The translations under genes were made by a program, and so were the position numbers. 57,276 nt of DNA, taken from the NCBI GenBank assembly GCA_016286145.1, contig JAEESD010000002.1, positions 1 through 57,276 of the forward strand, read 5' to 3'. The stretch comes from Bacteroidales bacterium. GTDB taxonomy: Bacteria; Bacteroidota; Bacteroidia; Bacteroidales; UBA932. Below are positions 1 to 10,128 of this stretch, one piece after another. Position 1 is the first letter of the stretch. Every line of letters starts with the position of its first letter. Below the pieces are notes generated by a model. The model saw only the letters and a list, made by a program, of their open reading frames with translations, searched no databases and was not told the DNA's origin.

Positions 1-1
1 G

Positions 2-571
2 TGGGGCCTCGACCCTAAGGTCCCTCGCGAGTATCAGCCCGGTATTTTCCGCGGCTTCAAGGGCGGGGATGACCGTGGACATCAGCTCCCTTCGGCCGAC
101 CGCCTGACTCCCGGGGCTAACGAGATGACCTTCTATGGGACGAATATGACCCCGCAGAGGGGCGAGCTGAACCAGAGAGCGTGGGCTACCCTCGAGGGAA
201 AAGTCCGTACCTGGTCAAATCAGTTCGATACGCTCTATGTAGTTACCGGCTGCGATATCAGGGGCTACTATACGACATCCTACGACAACGACGGTAAGGA
301 AATTCCCGTCCCCGTAGGTTACTTCAAGGCCCTGCTGGGCTTCAAGAAGGGAGGTACGGTAGGTAATACCGCCAAGCAGGGCGGCTATACCGCAATCGGC
401 TTCTACTTCGATCACCACGCCTACGCGGATTCCGAGATTATGGGTCAGTCGATGACTATCGACGAACTCGAAGAGATGATGGATATCGATTTCTTCCCCA
501 ATCTCGAGGCTAAGGTAGGTGCAGACCTTTACAATAAAGTTGAATCGACCGGCGACAGCTGGTGGAAATAA
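2..571 (+). CDS. DNA/RNA non-specific endonuclease (NUC1 family), C-terminal part; truncated by the window start
   Basis: The frame is open from nt 2, upstream of the listed ATG at 125. It reads WGLDPKVPREYQPGIFRGFKGGDDRGHQLPSADR..., containing the DRGH active-site motif of NUC1 nucleases. Confidence 0.85.
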   Translation, partial: WGLDPKVPREYQPGIFRGFKGGDDRGHQLPSADRLTPGANEMTFYGTNMTPQRGELNQRAWATLEGKVRTWSNQFDTLYVVTGCDIRGYYTTSYDNDGKEIPVPVGYFKALLGFKKGGTVGNTAKQGGYTAIGFYFDHHAYADSEIMGQSMTIDELEEMMDIDFFPNLEAKVGADLYNKVESTGDSWWK

Positions 572-576
572 ACCAA

Positions 577-1635
577 ATGATGAAAAGAATCCTTTACGCC
601 GTCGCGGCGCTTCTCCTTCTTGCGTTTACCGCAAGCGCCCAGACCCACATCATCGGCTTCTACAACCTGGAGAACCTCTTCGACATCTACGACGATCCCG
701 CGAAGAACGACAACGAATATCTCCCGGACGGAGGCAACAAATGGACTCAGGACAAGTATGAGAAGAAAGTCCACAATATGGCCCGTGTCATCCGTGCGAT
801 GAAAGACGACAACAAGATGTGGCACACCATCCTCGGAGTGAGCGAAATCGAGAACAGACTTGTACTCGAGGACCTCGTAGCAGATCCCCAGATCGCCGAG
901 GCGAACTATCAGATAGTCCACTACGACGGCCCGGATCGCCGCGGTGTAGACGTAGGACTTCTGTATAACCCCAAGCGCTTCAAGTATCTGGACAGCGAAT
1001 CGATTCCCTTCGATTTCAACTCGGATATCGATTTTTCGGATGTTGATACCAGCTACTTCAAGACCCGTGATATCCTGATGGTCCACGGCCTGATCGGCGA
1101 GGAACACTTCGCCTTCTATGTAGCTCACCTCCCTTCCCGTATCGGCGGTAAGGGCGGCAACCTCCGCAGCAGGGGAGCAGAGATTATCTACAACCACTCC
1201 CGCCTGATGGAACAGAAGTATCCCGGAATCAAGATCGCCGTGATGGGTGATATGAACGACAACCCTACAGACGACAGCCAGGCAGTGTTCCTTCGCGGAC
1301 GCGAGAAGCCCGAGGAGGTAGCTCCGGAAGATTTCTTCGATCCTTTCATCAAGCTTCTTAAAGACGGCTACGGCTCGCTCGCATACCAGGGCGTCTGGAA
1401 CATCTACGATATCGTTCAGGTCAACTACAACCTGCTCAACGCTCCGGACGGCGGCTTCAAGCTCCAGCCTATAAAGCTCAACAGGAAGCGCTACTACGGA
1501 CGCGTGTTCCACAAAGACTTCATGACCCAGCAGACCGGCCAGTACAAGGGAACTCCGTTCCGTACTTTCTCCGGCGGCTCCTTCATCGGAGGCTACTCTG
1601 ACCACTATCCTACGTATATAGTAATCAAGAAATAA
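577..1635 (+). CDS. Secreted endonuclease/exonuclease/phosphatase (EEP) family protein
   Basis: Signal peptide MMKRILYAVAALLLLAFTASA; EEP motifs (GFYNLENLFD, GVSEIENR, GDMNDNP, SDHYP). The ATG at 577/580 is more likely than 562, which overlaps the upstream gene. Confidence 0.85.
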   Translation: MMKRILYAVAALLLLAFTASAQTHIIGFYNLENLFDIYDDPAKNDNEYLPDGGNKWTQDKYEKKVHNMARVIRAMKDDNKMWHTILGVSEIENRLVLEDLVADPQIAEANYQIVHYDGPDRRGVDVGLLYNPKRFKYLDSESIPFDFNSDIDFSDVDTSYFKTRDILMVHGLIGEEHFAFYVAHLPSRIGGKGGNLRSRGAEIIYNHSRLMEQKYPGIKIAVMGDMNDNPTDDSQAVFLRGREKPEEVAPEDFFDPFIKLLKDGYGSLAYQGVWNIYDIVQVNYNLLNAPDGGFKLQPIKLNRKRYYGRVFHKDFMTQQTGQYKGTPFRTFSGGSFIGGYSDHYPTYIVIKK

Positions 1636-1639
1636 CACA

Positions 1640-4588
1640 ATGAAAAAACTGTTAACAGTTGCAGCGGCGCTGCTTTTCTCCGTCCTCGTTTTCGCCCAGG
1701 CCTATACCGGCGGAATCAAGGGTACGGTAGTAAGCCGTGCGGGCAGGGTCCCGGTCTCAGGTGCTGAGATGGTCCTCTCGCAGGATGGCAGGCTGCTCGC
1801 GGAAATTACTTCCGGTTCCGAGGGACAATTCCTCATCGAGGGCCTTGCAGACGGTGTATACCAGCTCAAGGTTACCGCAGACGAGTTCTCCGACCTCACC
1901 GTCTTCGTAACAGTCGACAAAGGCTTTGTCAAGGACCTCATCTTCGTCTCCCTGACCCCTTCGGCCAGCATCCAGGAGGCAGACGAGAGCAACTATGCCG
2001 AGTTCGATATGGAAGATTCCGGTTACTCGGATGCCCCGACCCTCCTTCTGGGCTCGAACGACGTTTATACCAACATCGCCGGTTTCGGTTTCAGCTCGAT
2101 CCGTTTCAAAAACAGAGGTTACAATTCCGAAACTCAGGACGTCTACCTCGCGGGTGTGAAGATGAATGACGCGATTACCGGCTATTCTCCCTTCTCGCTC
2201 TGGAGCGGCCTGAACGAGGCCATGCGCTCGAAGGACACGACCATCGGCCTTGAGACGGCAGACGGCGGCCTGGGCGGCTTCAACGGCGTTACCGACATCC
2301 ACGCCGTCCCGCTGAGCGTCCGTACCGGCTGGCGTTTCTCCGTCCTTAGCAACAGCGCCCTCTACCGTATGCGTCTGATGGCGTCCTATGCTTCCGGCGA
2401 GAACAACGGCTGGAGCTACGCGTTCAACGCCTCGCTCCGCGCCGGTGGAAACGACTGGATCGAGGGAGTCTACTACCGCTCGCTGGCCTACTACTTCGGA
2501 GTTACGAAGAGGCTCGACGACGCCAGTAAGCTCACCCTCTTTACCTTCGCAACCCCCGGTCAGAGGGGCGCTCAGAACGCTTCGACCCAGGAAGTCTACG
2601 ACCTCATGGGCGACAATATGTACAACAGCAACTGGGGTTATCAGGACGGAAAGGTCCGCAACTCCCGCGTGCGCCACACCTTCGAGCCCGTTACGGTCCT
2701 GAAGTATGAGTATGCCCCCGAGGATATTCCCCTGACCGCTAACGCTACCCTCCTTTGGAGGACCGGTTACAACGGTTATACCGCCCTCGACTGGTACGAT
2801 GCGATGGACCCCCGTCCGGACTACTACCGCAACCTCCCGAGTTACTACTATATGGAGGATGAGGACTACAACCGTGTAAACCAGGACAAATACGACTGGA
2901 CATATTACGCCTGGACCCATAGAGGCCCTGAGTACAACAACTACCAGCACCTCAACTGGGACCGCCTCTACAACGTTAACTACAACAACCCCGACGGCCG
3001 CAGCAAGTACGCTCTCGAAGAGCGCCACGTAGACCAGAACGACCTTCAGTTCGCCGCCAACGCGAAGTACAAGGTCAGCGAAGATCTTACCGTCAAGGGC
3101 GGCGTCAATCTCCGCGCCAACAGGACCGAGAACTACAAGAAGATGAACGATCTTCTCGGAGGTCAGTACTTCTTGAATATCGATAGCTTCGCCGAGCGCG
3201 ACTTCGCGGCGAACGAGGCTCTCCTTCAGAACGACCTCAACTACTATCTCGCCCACGGAACGGCGGAGAAGATCAAGAAGGGCGGCAAGTACGGCTACGA
3301 CTACCTCGCCCAGATCCGCGTTGCGGACCTGTGGGGCAATGCCTCCTACAAGCTCGGCAGCCTTACCGCCAGCGCCGGAGCTAAAGTCGGCGTTACCGCT
3401 TTCTGGCGCGACGGCCTCGTCCGCAAGGGCCTCTTCGCCGGCGCTAATCCCGACGGCTCACACATATACGCTACCGATATCAACGGCCTTCTGATCGACC
3501 TTACTAACATCTCGAACGGCCAGACATCCTATGGCAAGTCCGAGAAGGCGAAGTTCCTTACCTATGCGGCGAAAGCGAGCGTAGCGTACGATCTGTTCGG
3601 CAACAGCCGCGTAAGCGCTAACGTAGGCTTCTTCAACGACGCTCCTACCTTCAACAACAGCTTCATCTCGCCCCGTACACGCAATACGATCGTTGGTAAC
3701 CTGACTACCCAGAAGACTTTCTCGGCCGATGTCAACTATCAGATCGCATCGGAGTGGGTGAGCGCCCGCGTTACCGGTTTCTACACTAAGATCATGGACC
3801 AGACGGATGTAATGAGCTTCTACGACGACTCCCAGCAGAGCTTCACCAACTTCGCAATGACCGGCATCGACCAGCGCCATATGGGAGTTGAGCTCGGCGT
3901 TAAGGTCCCTCTCCCTCTGAAGGGCCTCAGCGTCAGCGGAGTTGTCAGCCTCGGCGAGTACATCTACACCTCTACCCCTCATATGGTCCAGACAGTGGAT
4001 AACAGCGCAGAAGTCGTACGTGACGACGAAGTCACCTACTGGCAGCAGCATCCCGTCTATGTCCCGGCATCCTATACCGCAGACGGAGTTCCGGTATTCG
4101 ACGAGAATCTCGACGGAAGCTTCAAGGTAGACCACTACCAGAAACACTACGTCCCGAGTACTCCTCAGTTTGCCAGCGAGCTCGCCTTGAACTACCGTAC
4201 AAACAGCTACTGGTTCTTCGAGCTCAACGGTCAGTACTTCGACAGGGCTTATCTCGATATGAACCCTCTCTACCGCACAACCTTCGCGGCCAGGGGCAGT
4301 GAGTCCAACCCTGCAGTCATCGACTACCTCGCAGGCCAGGAGAAATTCGCTCCCGCGTTCCTTCTCAACGCCTCTGCAGGAAAGAGCTGGTCTATCCAGC
4401 GCAAGTACTATCTGGGATTCTCCCTCAACGTCAATAACATCCTGAACAACAGGAATGTAAAGACCGGAGGTTACGAGCAGACCCGCCTTATCAGCAGTGT
4501 CGGCAAGGACCGTTACTACAGGTTCGATCCTAAATACTTCTACATGCAGGGAGCAAACTATATGTTGAACATTTACTTCAGATTCTAA
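1640..4588 (+). CDS. TonB-dependent receptor with N-terminal carboxypeptidase-regulatory-like domain
   Basis: Signal peptide, CarboxypepD_reg-like N-terminus (GGIKGTVVSRAGRVPVSGAEMVL), plug plus long beta-barrel, C-terminal aromatic residue (NIYFRF). Confidence 0.88.
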   Translation: MKKLLTVAAALLFSVLVFAQAYTGGIKGTVVSRAGRVPVSGAEMVLSQDGRLLAEITSGSEGQFLIEGLADGVYQLKVTADEFSDLTVFVTVDKGFVKDLIFVSLTPSASIQEADESNYAEFDMEDSGYSDAPTLLLGSNDVYTNIAGFGFSSIRFKNRGYNSETQDVYLAGVKMNDAITGYSPFSLWSGLNEAMRSKDTTIGLETADGGLGGFNGVTDIHAVPLSVRTGWRFSVLSNSALYRMRLMASYASGENNGWSYAFNASLRAGGNDWIEGVYYRSLAYYFGVTKRLDDASKLTLFTFATPGQRGAQNASTQEVYDLMGDNMYNSNWGYQDGKVRNSRVRHTFEPVTVLKYEYAPEDIPLTANATLLWRTGYNGYTALDWYDAMDPRPDYYRNLPSYYYMEDEDYNRVNQDKYDWTYYAWTHRGPEYNNYQHLNWDRLYNVNYNNPDGRSKYALEERHVDQNDLQFAANAKYKVSEDLTVKGGVNLRANRTENYKKMNDLLGGQYFLNIDSFAERDFAANEALLQNDLNYYLAHGTAEKIKKGGKYGYDYLAQIRVADLWGNASYKLGSLTASAGAKVGVTAFWRDGLVRKGLFAGANPDGSHIYATDINGLLIDLTNISNGQTSYGKSEKAKFLTYAAKASVAYDLFGNSRVSANVGFFNDAPTFNNSFISPRTRNTIVGNLTTQKTFSADVNYQIASEWVSARVTGFYTKIMDQTDVMSFYDDSQQSFTNFAMTGIDQRHMGVELGVKVPLPLKGLSVSGVVSLGEYIYTSTPHMVQTVDNSAEVVRDDEVTYWQQHPVYVPASYTADGVPVFDENLDGSFKVDHYQKHYVPSTPQFASELALNYRTNSYWFFELNGQYFDRAYLDMNPLYRTTFAARGSESNPAVIDYLAGQEKFAPAFLLNASAGKSWSIQRKYYLGFSLNVNNILNNRNVKTGGYEQTRLISSVGKDRYYRFDPKYFYMQGANYMLNIYFRF

Positions 4589-4592
4589 GCAT

Positions 4593-5723
4593 ATGAAAAA
4601 GACAATTATTGCACTTTTCGCCCTTGCGGTGCTCGTTTCCTGCCAGTCTCTGAAGGAAGAGTTCCAGCCGGTATTTACCGTCAAGTATTCCAATCCTCCG
4701 GCATACGAGAGGACCGTTCCGGCTACTACCCACACTATCGCCCAGCTCGTATCGAAGTACATCCCCGAGAAGCCGATGGTCATCAATGAAGACATCGTCA
4801 TCTCAGGTATAGTCAGTACTACCGACCAGCCCGGCAACTTCTACAAGAGTTTCTTCATCCAGGATGAAACCGGAGGTATCGAAATCAAAGTCGGAAAGAA
4901 CAGTCTTTACAACGACTACCTTCCCGGACAGAGAGTATCAGTATTCTGCCGCGACCTCACCCTCGGAATGTATGGTTACAAAACCGGAAATTACGGTGGA
5001 ATGGGTATGGCCCAGATCGGCTTCGCAGATCCTTCCGGAACTTATGAGACCTCGTATCTCGAGTCCCAGATGATTATCAACGACCACATCTTCCGCGGAG
5101 AAGTAGAAGGTTTGGTAACACCTCAGGTCGTTACTGCCGCAAGCCAGCTCCCCGACCCGAAGACCGCTACTCAGGCAACACATCCTCTCGTAGGAAGTCT
5201 CGTTACCATCAAGGGCCTCAAGTATGCAGGCGAAACCTTCGTCCTCCTCTATCTTGATTCAACCAAGGACAAGAAGTCCGGAACCAACCGAGTGTTCCTT
5301 TCAGACAGCAACGGCCTCGGAAAGTTCGGCAAGACCCACGGCATCACCACCTGGGCAATGTCTGAGAACAAGATGAAGGAACACCTCCTCGCAGGTGACT
5401 GGGACGACGCCGAAGTAGCCAGCGGTTCCGAATACCTCCTCGATGAAGACGGCAAACACGTAACCCTCGGACATCCGATGCTTAAGGGCGACGGCAGCTA
5501 TCCGGGAGTCGAGAAGGCAGCCTACAGCGTAAGCCAGTACTTTACCCTCGGCGGAACTTCCGTCCAGGTTCGTACCAGCGGTTTCTGCAAGTTCGCCGAC
5601 GTGGAGATCGATCCCGCAGTCCTCAAGGGCGAAAAGACCATCTCCGTTACCGGTGTAATCAACCTCTATCAGGGAAGCATCCAGATAACCGTCAACTCAC
5701 TCGACGATTTCGTAGTAGAATAG
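4593..5723 (+). CDS. DUF5689 domain-containing lipoprotein (OB-fold-like)
   Basis: Lipobox LVSC; TIAQLVSKYIPEKPMVINEDIVISGIVSTTDQPGNFYKSFFIQDETGGIEIKV matches the DUF5689 pattern. Confidence 0.75.
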   Translation: MKKTIIALFALAVLVSCQSLKEEFQPVFTVKYSNPPAYERTVPATTHTIAQLVSKYIPEKPMVINEDIVISGIVSTTDQPGNFYKSFFIQDETGGIEIKVGKNSLYNDYLPGQRVSVFCRDLTLGMYGYKTGNYGGMGMAQIGFADPSGTYETSYLESQMIINDHIFRGEVEGLVTPQVVTAASQLPDPKTATQATHPLVGSLVTIKGLKYAGETFVLLYLDSTKDKKSGTNRVFLSDSNGLGKFGKTHGITTWAMSENKMKEHLLAGDWDDAEVASGSEYLLDEDGKHVTLGHPMLKGDGSYPGVEKAAYSVSQYFTLGGTSVQVRTSGFCKFADVEIDPAVLKGEKTISVTGVINLYQGSIQITVNSLDDFVVE

Positions 5724-5724
5724 T

Positions 5725-7722
5725 ATGAAAAAAACGATAGCACTTTTGATAATGGCAGCAGCCCTTACAGCTTGTCATCAGAATCCCTTCCTCCAGGAAT
5801 GGGACACTCCGTACGGCATCCCTCCGTTCGATAAGATCAAGACAACCGATTATATCCCCGCGATCAAGGCGGGAATCGAGCAGCAGCAGGCGGAGATCGA
5901 CGCCATAGTCGCCAACCCCGAAGCCCCGACTTTCGAGAACACTATCGCAGCGCTGGAACTCAGCGGCAACATCCTTTCGAAGGTTGTCGGCGTCCTGTAC
6001 AATGTTTCGGAGACCGATCAGACTCCGGAGCTCGACGCCGTTCTTGACGAGGCGATTCCCCTGATGACCGAACACGAATCGGCGATGTCATTCAACAAAG
6101 GGCTCTATCAGAGGGTGGCGGCGGTCTACAACGCAGACCAGAGCGGCCTTACCCGCGAGCAGCAGATGGTCCTGAAAAAACACTTCGACGGCTTCGAGCG
6201 CGAGGGTATCGGCCTGCCCGAAGACCTCCAGGCGGAGCTTAAGGCGATCGATAGCGAGCTTGCGGTCAAGACCCAGAAAATCGGCAACAACATCCTCGCG
6301 GAGAGCAACGCGTTCAAGGAGAAGTTCGGCATCAGCGTCAGCGAATACCCGACCGCGATGACGACCACCGAAGACCGTGAGCTTCGCAAGGCCATGTTCG
6401 AGGCCTATACTACCCGCGGCCACCACGGCAACGAAAACGACAACTGCGCCCTGCTTCTGGACGTCCTTCGTCTTCGTGCCCGCAAGGCCGCTATCCTCGG
6501 ATACGGCAATTTTGCCGAGTACCAGCTCGCGAACAAGATGGCCGGCAATCCCGAGACCGTGGACAACTTCCTCGCCGACATTATGAAGGCGGCGGTAAAG
6601 AGCGCCAAGGTCGAGATCTACGATATGGAGAAGGTCGCCGGACACGCTATCGAGCCTTGGGATTGGTGGTACTACGCAGAGAAGGTACGTAAAGCAAAAT
6701 ACGACCTCGACGACGATCAGATCCGCCCGTACTTCAAGATCGACAACGTAGTGAAGGGTATCTTCACTGCAGCCCATACTTTGTACGGCATCAATGCTGA
6801 ACTTCTCGAGGGGGTTCCTTCCTACAATCCTGCAGTCGTCAAGACCTACAAGATCACAGACGCCGAGGGTGCGCTGGTCGGAATCTTTACTACCGACTAT
6901 CATCCCCGCAGCTCGAAGCGCGGCGGAGCGTGGATGAACAACGTTCGCGAACAGTACTTTGACGCCGAGGGAAATGAGGTCCGCCCGATCATCGTCAATG
7001 TAGGCAACCTTGCCCAGAACCTTTCTGTAGACGAGGTCCAGACCGTTTTCCACGAGTTCGGCCACGCCCTCCACGGCCTTCTTACCAAGTGTCATTATGC
7101 GAGCGTTTCGGGAACCAGCGTAACTCGCGATTTTGTAGAGATGTTCTCGCAGTTCAATGAGAACTGGGCCTTCCAGCCCTGGCTGCTCAAGCAGTATGCT
7201 GTCAACGACAAGGGCGAGGTTATCCCCGACGAACTGGTCGCAAAGATCAACGGCGCCCTTAAGTTCAATCAGGGCTTCATGACCACCGAGCTCGCTGCAG
7301 CTTCTATCCTCGACATGAAATGGCACGAACTGAAGGACATCCCCGCAGATGTAGATCCTTCGGCTTTTGTGGACCAGTTCGAGGCCAGAGCCTGCAAGGA
7401 GATGGGTCTTATCAAGGAGATCGTCCCCCGTTACCGTACAACTTACTTCAACCACATCTTCTCCAGCGGCTACAGCGCCGGCTACTACGGCTATCTGTGG
7501 TCTGAGGTGCTCGACAAAGATGCGTTCAGCATCTTCGAGAAAGAGTGCGTCGGTCCGGACGGAGAGTGGGATATGGACAAGACCGTTGCGCTTGCCCGCA
7601 AATTTAAAGAAACCTTCCTCGAAAGAGGAGGCGGCGAAGAGCCGATGGTCCTTTACAAGACTTTCGCAGGCCGTGAGCCTGATTCGAAGGCTATGCTCAG
7701 AGGACGCGGACTTCTTAACTAG
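5725..7722 (+). CDS. M3 family metallopeptidase (peptidyl-dipeptidase Dcp-like)
   Basis: HEFGHALHGLLT zinc motif; full-length M3 architecture; lipoprotein signal. Confidence 0.9.
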   Translation: MKKTIALLIMAAALTACHQNPFLQEWDTPYGIPPFDKIKTTDYIPAIKAGIEQQQAEIDAIVANPEAPTFENTIAALELSGNILSKVVGVLYNVSETDQTPELDAVLDEAIPLMTEHESAMSFNKGLYQRVAAVYNADQSGLTREQQMVLKKHFDGFEREGIGLPEDLQAELKAIDSELAVKTQKIGNNILAESNAFKEKFGISVSEYPTAMTTTEDRELRKAMFEAYTTRGHHGNENDNCALLLDVLRLRARKAAILGYGNFAEYQLANKMAGNPETVDNFLADIMKAAVKSAKVEIYDMEKVAGHAIEPWDWWYYAEKVRKAKYDLDDDQIRPYFKIDNVVKGIFTAAHTLYGINAELLEGVPSYNPAVVKTYKITDAEGALVGIFTTDYHPRSSKRGGAWMNNVREQYFDAEGNEVRPIIVNVGNLAQNLSVDEVQTVFHEFGHALHGLLTKCHYASVSGTSVTRDFVEMFSQFNENWAFQPWLLKQYAVNDKGEVIPDELVAKINGALKFNQGFMTTELAAASILDMKWHELKDIPADVDPSAFVDQFEARACKEMGLIKEIVPRYRTTYFNHIFSSGYSAGYYGYLWSEVLDKDAFSIFEKECVGPDGEWDMDKTVALARKFKETFLERGGGEEPMVLYKTFAGREPDSKAMLRGRGLLN

Positions 7723-7730
7723 CTTAACAA

Positions 7731-9251
7731 ATGAACAGAAAAGTACTTTTAATGATTCTCGACGGCTGGGGCGAAGGCCGTCACGACTACTCTAACGCCA
7801 TTTGGACAAAGGGAACTCCCAATATCGACGCTCTGCGCGCCAAGTATCCCTTCTCCCACCTTCAGGCTTGCGGCGAATACGTAGGTCTGCCGGATGGCCA
7901 GATGGGAAACTCCGAGGTAGGACATATGAACCTCGGCGCAGGTAGGGTGGTATATCAGGATCTGGTGAAGATCAACATCGCCTGCCGTGAACATAAACTT
8001 CTGGAAAACAAGGAGATCAAAGCCGCGTTCGACTATGTAAAGTCTTCCGGTAAGAAGCTCCACCTGATGGGCCTCACCTCCCACGGCGGAGTCCACAGCT
8101 CGCTGACCCACGTCTACGAGTTCCTTCGCGTCGCTGCCGAGCAGGGTCTTGACAAGGTCTATGTCCACGCATTTATGGACGGCCGCGACACCGACCCCCG
8201 CAGCGGTCTGGGCTTCGTAGCCGAGCTCGAGGAGAAGATGAAGGAGACCACCGGCAAGGTGGCGTCGGTCTGCGGCCGTTTCTATGCGATGGACCGCGAC
8301 AAACGCTGGAACCGAGTGAAGGAAGCCTACGACCTTCTGGTCGAAGGCAAGGGCGCCGCTTTCGAGAGCGCCCAGGCCGGTATTCAGGCCTCGTACGACG
8401 CCGATGTTACCGATGAGTTCATCAAGCCTATAGTAGTTACCGAGGGCGGAAAGCCCGTTGCCACTATCGAAGGGGGCGACGCTGTCATCTTCTACAACTT
8501 CCGTAACGACCGTGCCCGCGAGCTTACCGCAGCGCTTACTCAGAAAGATATGCCGGAAGAAGGTATGCATACTATTCCTTTGTATTATTGCTGCCTTACT
8601 CCCTACGACGCTTCGTTTACCGGAGTCCATATCCTCTTCGACAAAGAGCTCGTCCAGGACACCCTCGGAGAGACCGTCTCCAAGGCCGGCAAGCATCAGC
8701 TCCGTATAGCTGAGACTGAGAAATATGCCCACGTTACGTTCTTCTTCAACGGCGGCCGTGAGACCGTCTTCGAGAACGAAGACCGTATCCTGGTAAATTC
8801 CCCGAAGGTCCCCACCTACGACCTCCTGCCTCAGATGAGCGCTCCCGAGGTTGCGGAGAAACTGATTGACCAGATCCGCAGCGGAAAGCAGGATATGATT
8901 ATCCTGAACTTCGCAAACGGCGATATGGTAGGCCACACCGGAGTCTACAATTCCATCACCCAGGCTGTCGAGTGTATCGACAAACTCGTGAAGAAGGTGA
9001 TCGACGAGGCTATCGCGAAGGACTATGTCGTTCTGCTTACCGCAGACCACGGCAATGCAGACTTTGCGGTCAATGCAGACGGAACCCCGAACACGGCCCA
9101 CTCCCTGAACACCGTTCAGTTTATAGTGATCAACGCCGGCGACGAGGTAAAGACCGTAAAAGACGGAGCTCTCTGCAATGTCGCTCCTACCATCCTCAAG
9201 CTGATGGGTATCCCTCAGCCTGCAGCGATGACCGCGGAACCGCTTATCTAG
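7731..9251 (+). CDS. gpmI: 2,3-bisphosphoglycerate-independent phosphoglycerate mutase
   Basis: [16 protein letters not shown]..., [40 protein letters not shown] motifs. Confidence 0.97.
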   Translation: MNRKVLLMILDGWGEGRHDYSNAIWTKGTPNIDALRAKYPFSHLQACGEYVGLPDGQMGNSEVGHMNLGAGRVVYQDLVKINIACREHKLLENKEIKAAFDYVKSSGKKLHLMGLTSHGGVHSSLTHVYEFLRVAAEQGLDKVYVHAFMDGRDTDPRSGLGFVAELEEKMKETTGKVASVCGRFYAMDRDKRWNRVKEAYDLLVEGKGAAFESAQAGIQASYDADVTDEFIKPIVVTEGGKPVATIEGGDAVIFYNFRNDRARELTAALTQKDMPEEGMHTIPLYYCCLTPYDASFTGVHILFDKELVQDTLGETVSKAGKHQLRIAETEKYAHVTFFFNGGRETVFENEDRILVNSPKVPTYDLLPQMSAPEVAEKLIDQIRSGKQDMIILNFANGDMVGHTGVYNSITQAVECIDKLVKKVIDEAIAKDYVVLLTADHGNADFAVNADGTPNTAHSLNTVQFIVINAGDEVKTVKDGALCNVAPTILKLMGIPQPAAMTAEPLI

Positions 9252-9258
9252 GACAGGA

Positions 9259-10128
9259 ATGTACAAGTTCCAACCTATACTCAAAACTCTCGTCTGGGGG
9301 ACGGAGAGCTGGGTCCTCTCAGGATGGCCCGGCGACGAATCCGTCGTGGCGGAAGGTCCTGAGGCAGGGAAGAAGATAACTGATATCTACGAGGGTCAGT
9401 TCCCTCTGCTGATAAAGTTCATCGACTCCAACCGCGACCTCTCTATCCAGGTCCATCCCGGCGACGAGATGGCCGCCAGGCTCCACGGCTGCAAGGGCAA
9501 GACCGAGATGTGGTATGTCATCGGCACCAGGCCCGGCGCCCATCTTCTTAGCGGACTCAGCAAGGAAATCACTCCGGATCAGTACGAAGAACTCGTAAAG
9601 AAAGACGAGATAGTATCCGTGCTGGCTTCCTACGATGTCAATCCCGGCGATGTGTTCTTCCTTCCCGCCGGCCGTATCCACGGCCTTGGGGGCGGAGTCT
9701 ACCTCGCCGAGATTCAGGAGACATCTGACATTACTTACCGTATTTATGACTACGGCAGACTGGGTCTCGACGGCAAACCCCGCAAGCTCCATATCGAGGA
9801 GGCTAAAGAGGCTATAGACTATCGCGTTCTTCCCGACTACAGGACCCACTACAAGCCCGTAGAGAACGCTCCGGTCAATCTTGCATCCTGCAGTCATTTC
9901 AGTACTGACCTGCTGGATCTGACAAAACCTCTGGAACTGAAACTCGATAACTGCGGCGATTTCCTTATTGTAATAGCTACAGAAGGCAATGTCACTCTTA
10001 AGACAGAAAATGACAAATGTTCTCTGATTCCGGGAGAGTGTGCCCTTGTCCCTTCGTCTGAAAAAGCCCTTACTATTACTCCTTCGGGAACAGCTAAATT
10101 ACTCACCACATTCGTCCCCAAAGCATGA
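9259..10128 (+). CDS. manA: Mannose-6-phosphate isomerase, type I-like
   Basis: PILKTLVWGTESWVLSG, LSIQVHPGDEMA, GKTEMWYVI, FFLPAGRIHGLGGGVYLAEIQETSDITYRIYDYGR. Confidence 0.92.
   Translation: MYKFQPILKTLVWGTESWVLSGWPGDESVVAEGPEAGKKITDIYEGQFPLLIKFIDSNRDLSIQVHPGDEMAARLHGCKGKTEMWYVIGTRPGAHLLSGLSKEITPDQYEELVKKDEIVSVLASYDVNPGDVFFLPAGRIHGLGGGVYLAEIQETSDITYRIYDYGRLGLDGKPRKLHIEEAKEAIDYRVLPDYRTHYKPVENAPVNLASCSHFSTDLLDLTKPLELKLDNCGDFLIVIATEGNVTLKTENDKCSLIPGECALVPSSEKALTITPSGTAKLLTTFVPKA

Noticed and set aside
125-571. ATG at 125 as a true gene start
   Set aside because: The frame is open to the window edge and includes the DRGH catalytic motif upstream of that ATG, so the gene starts outside the window.
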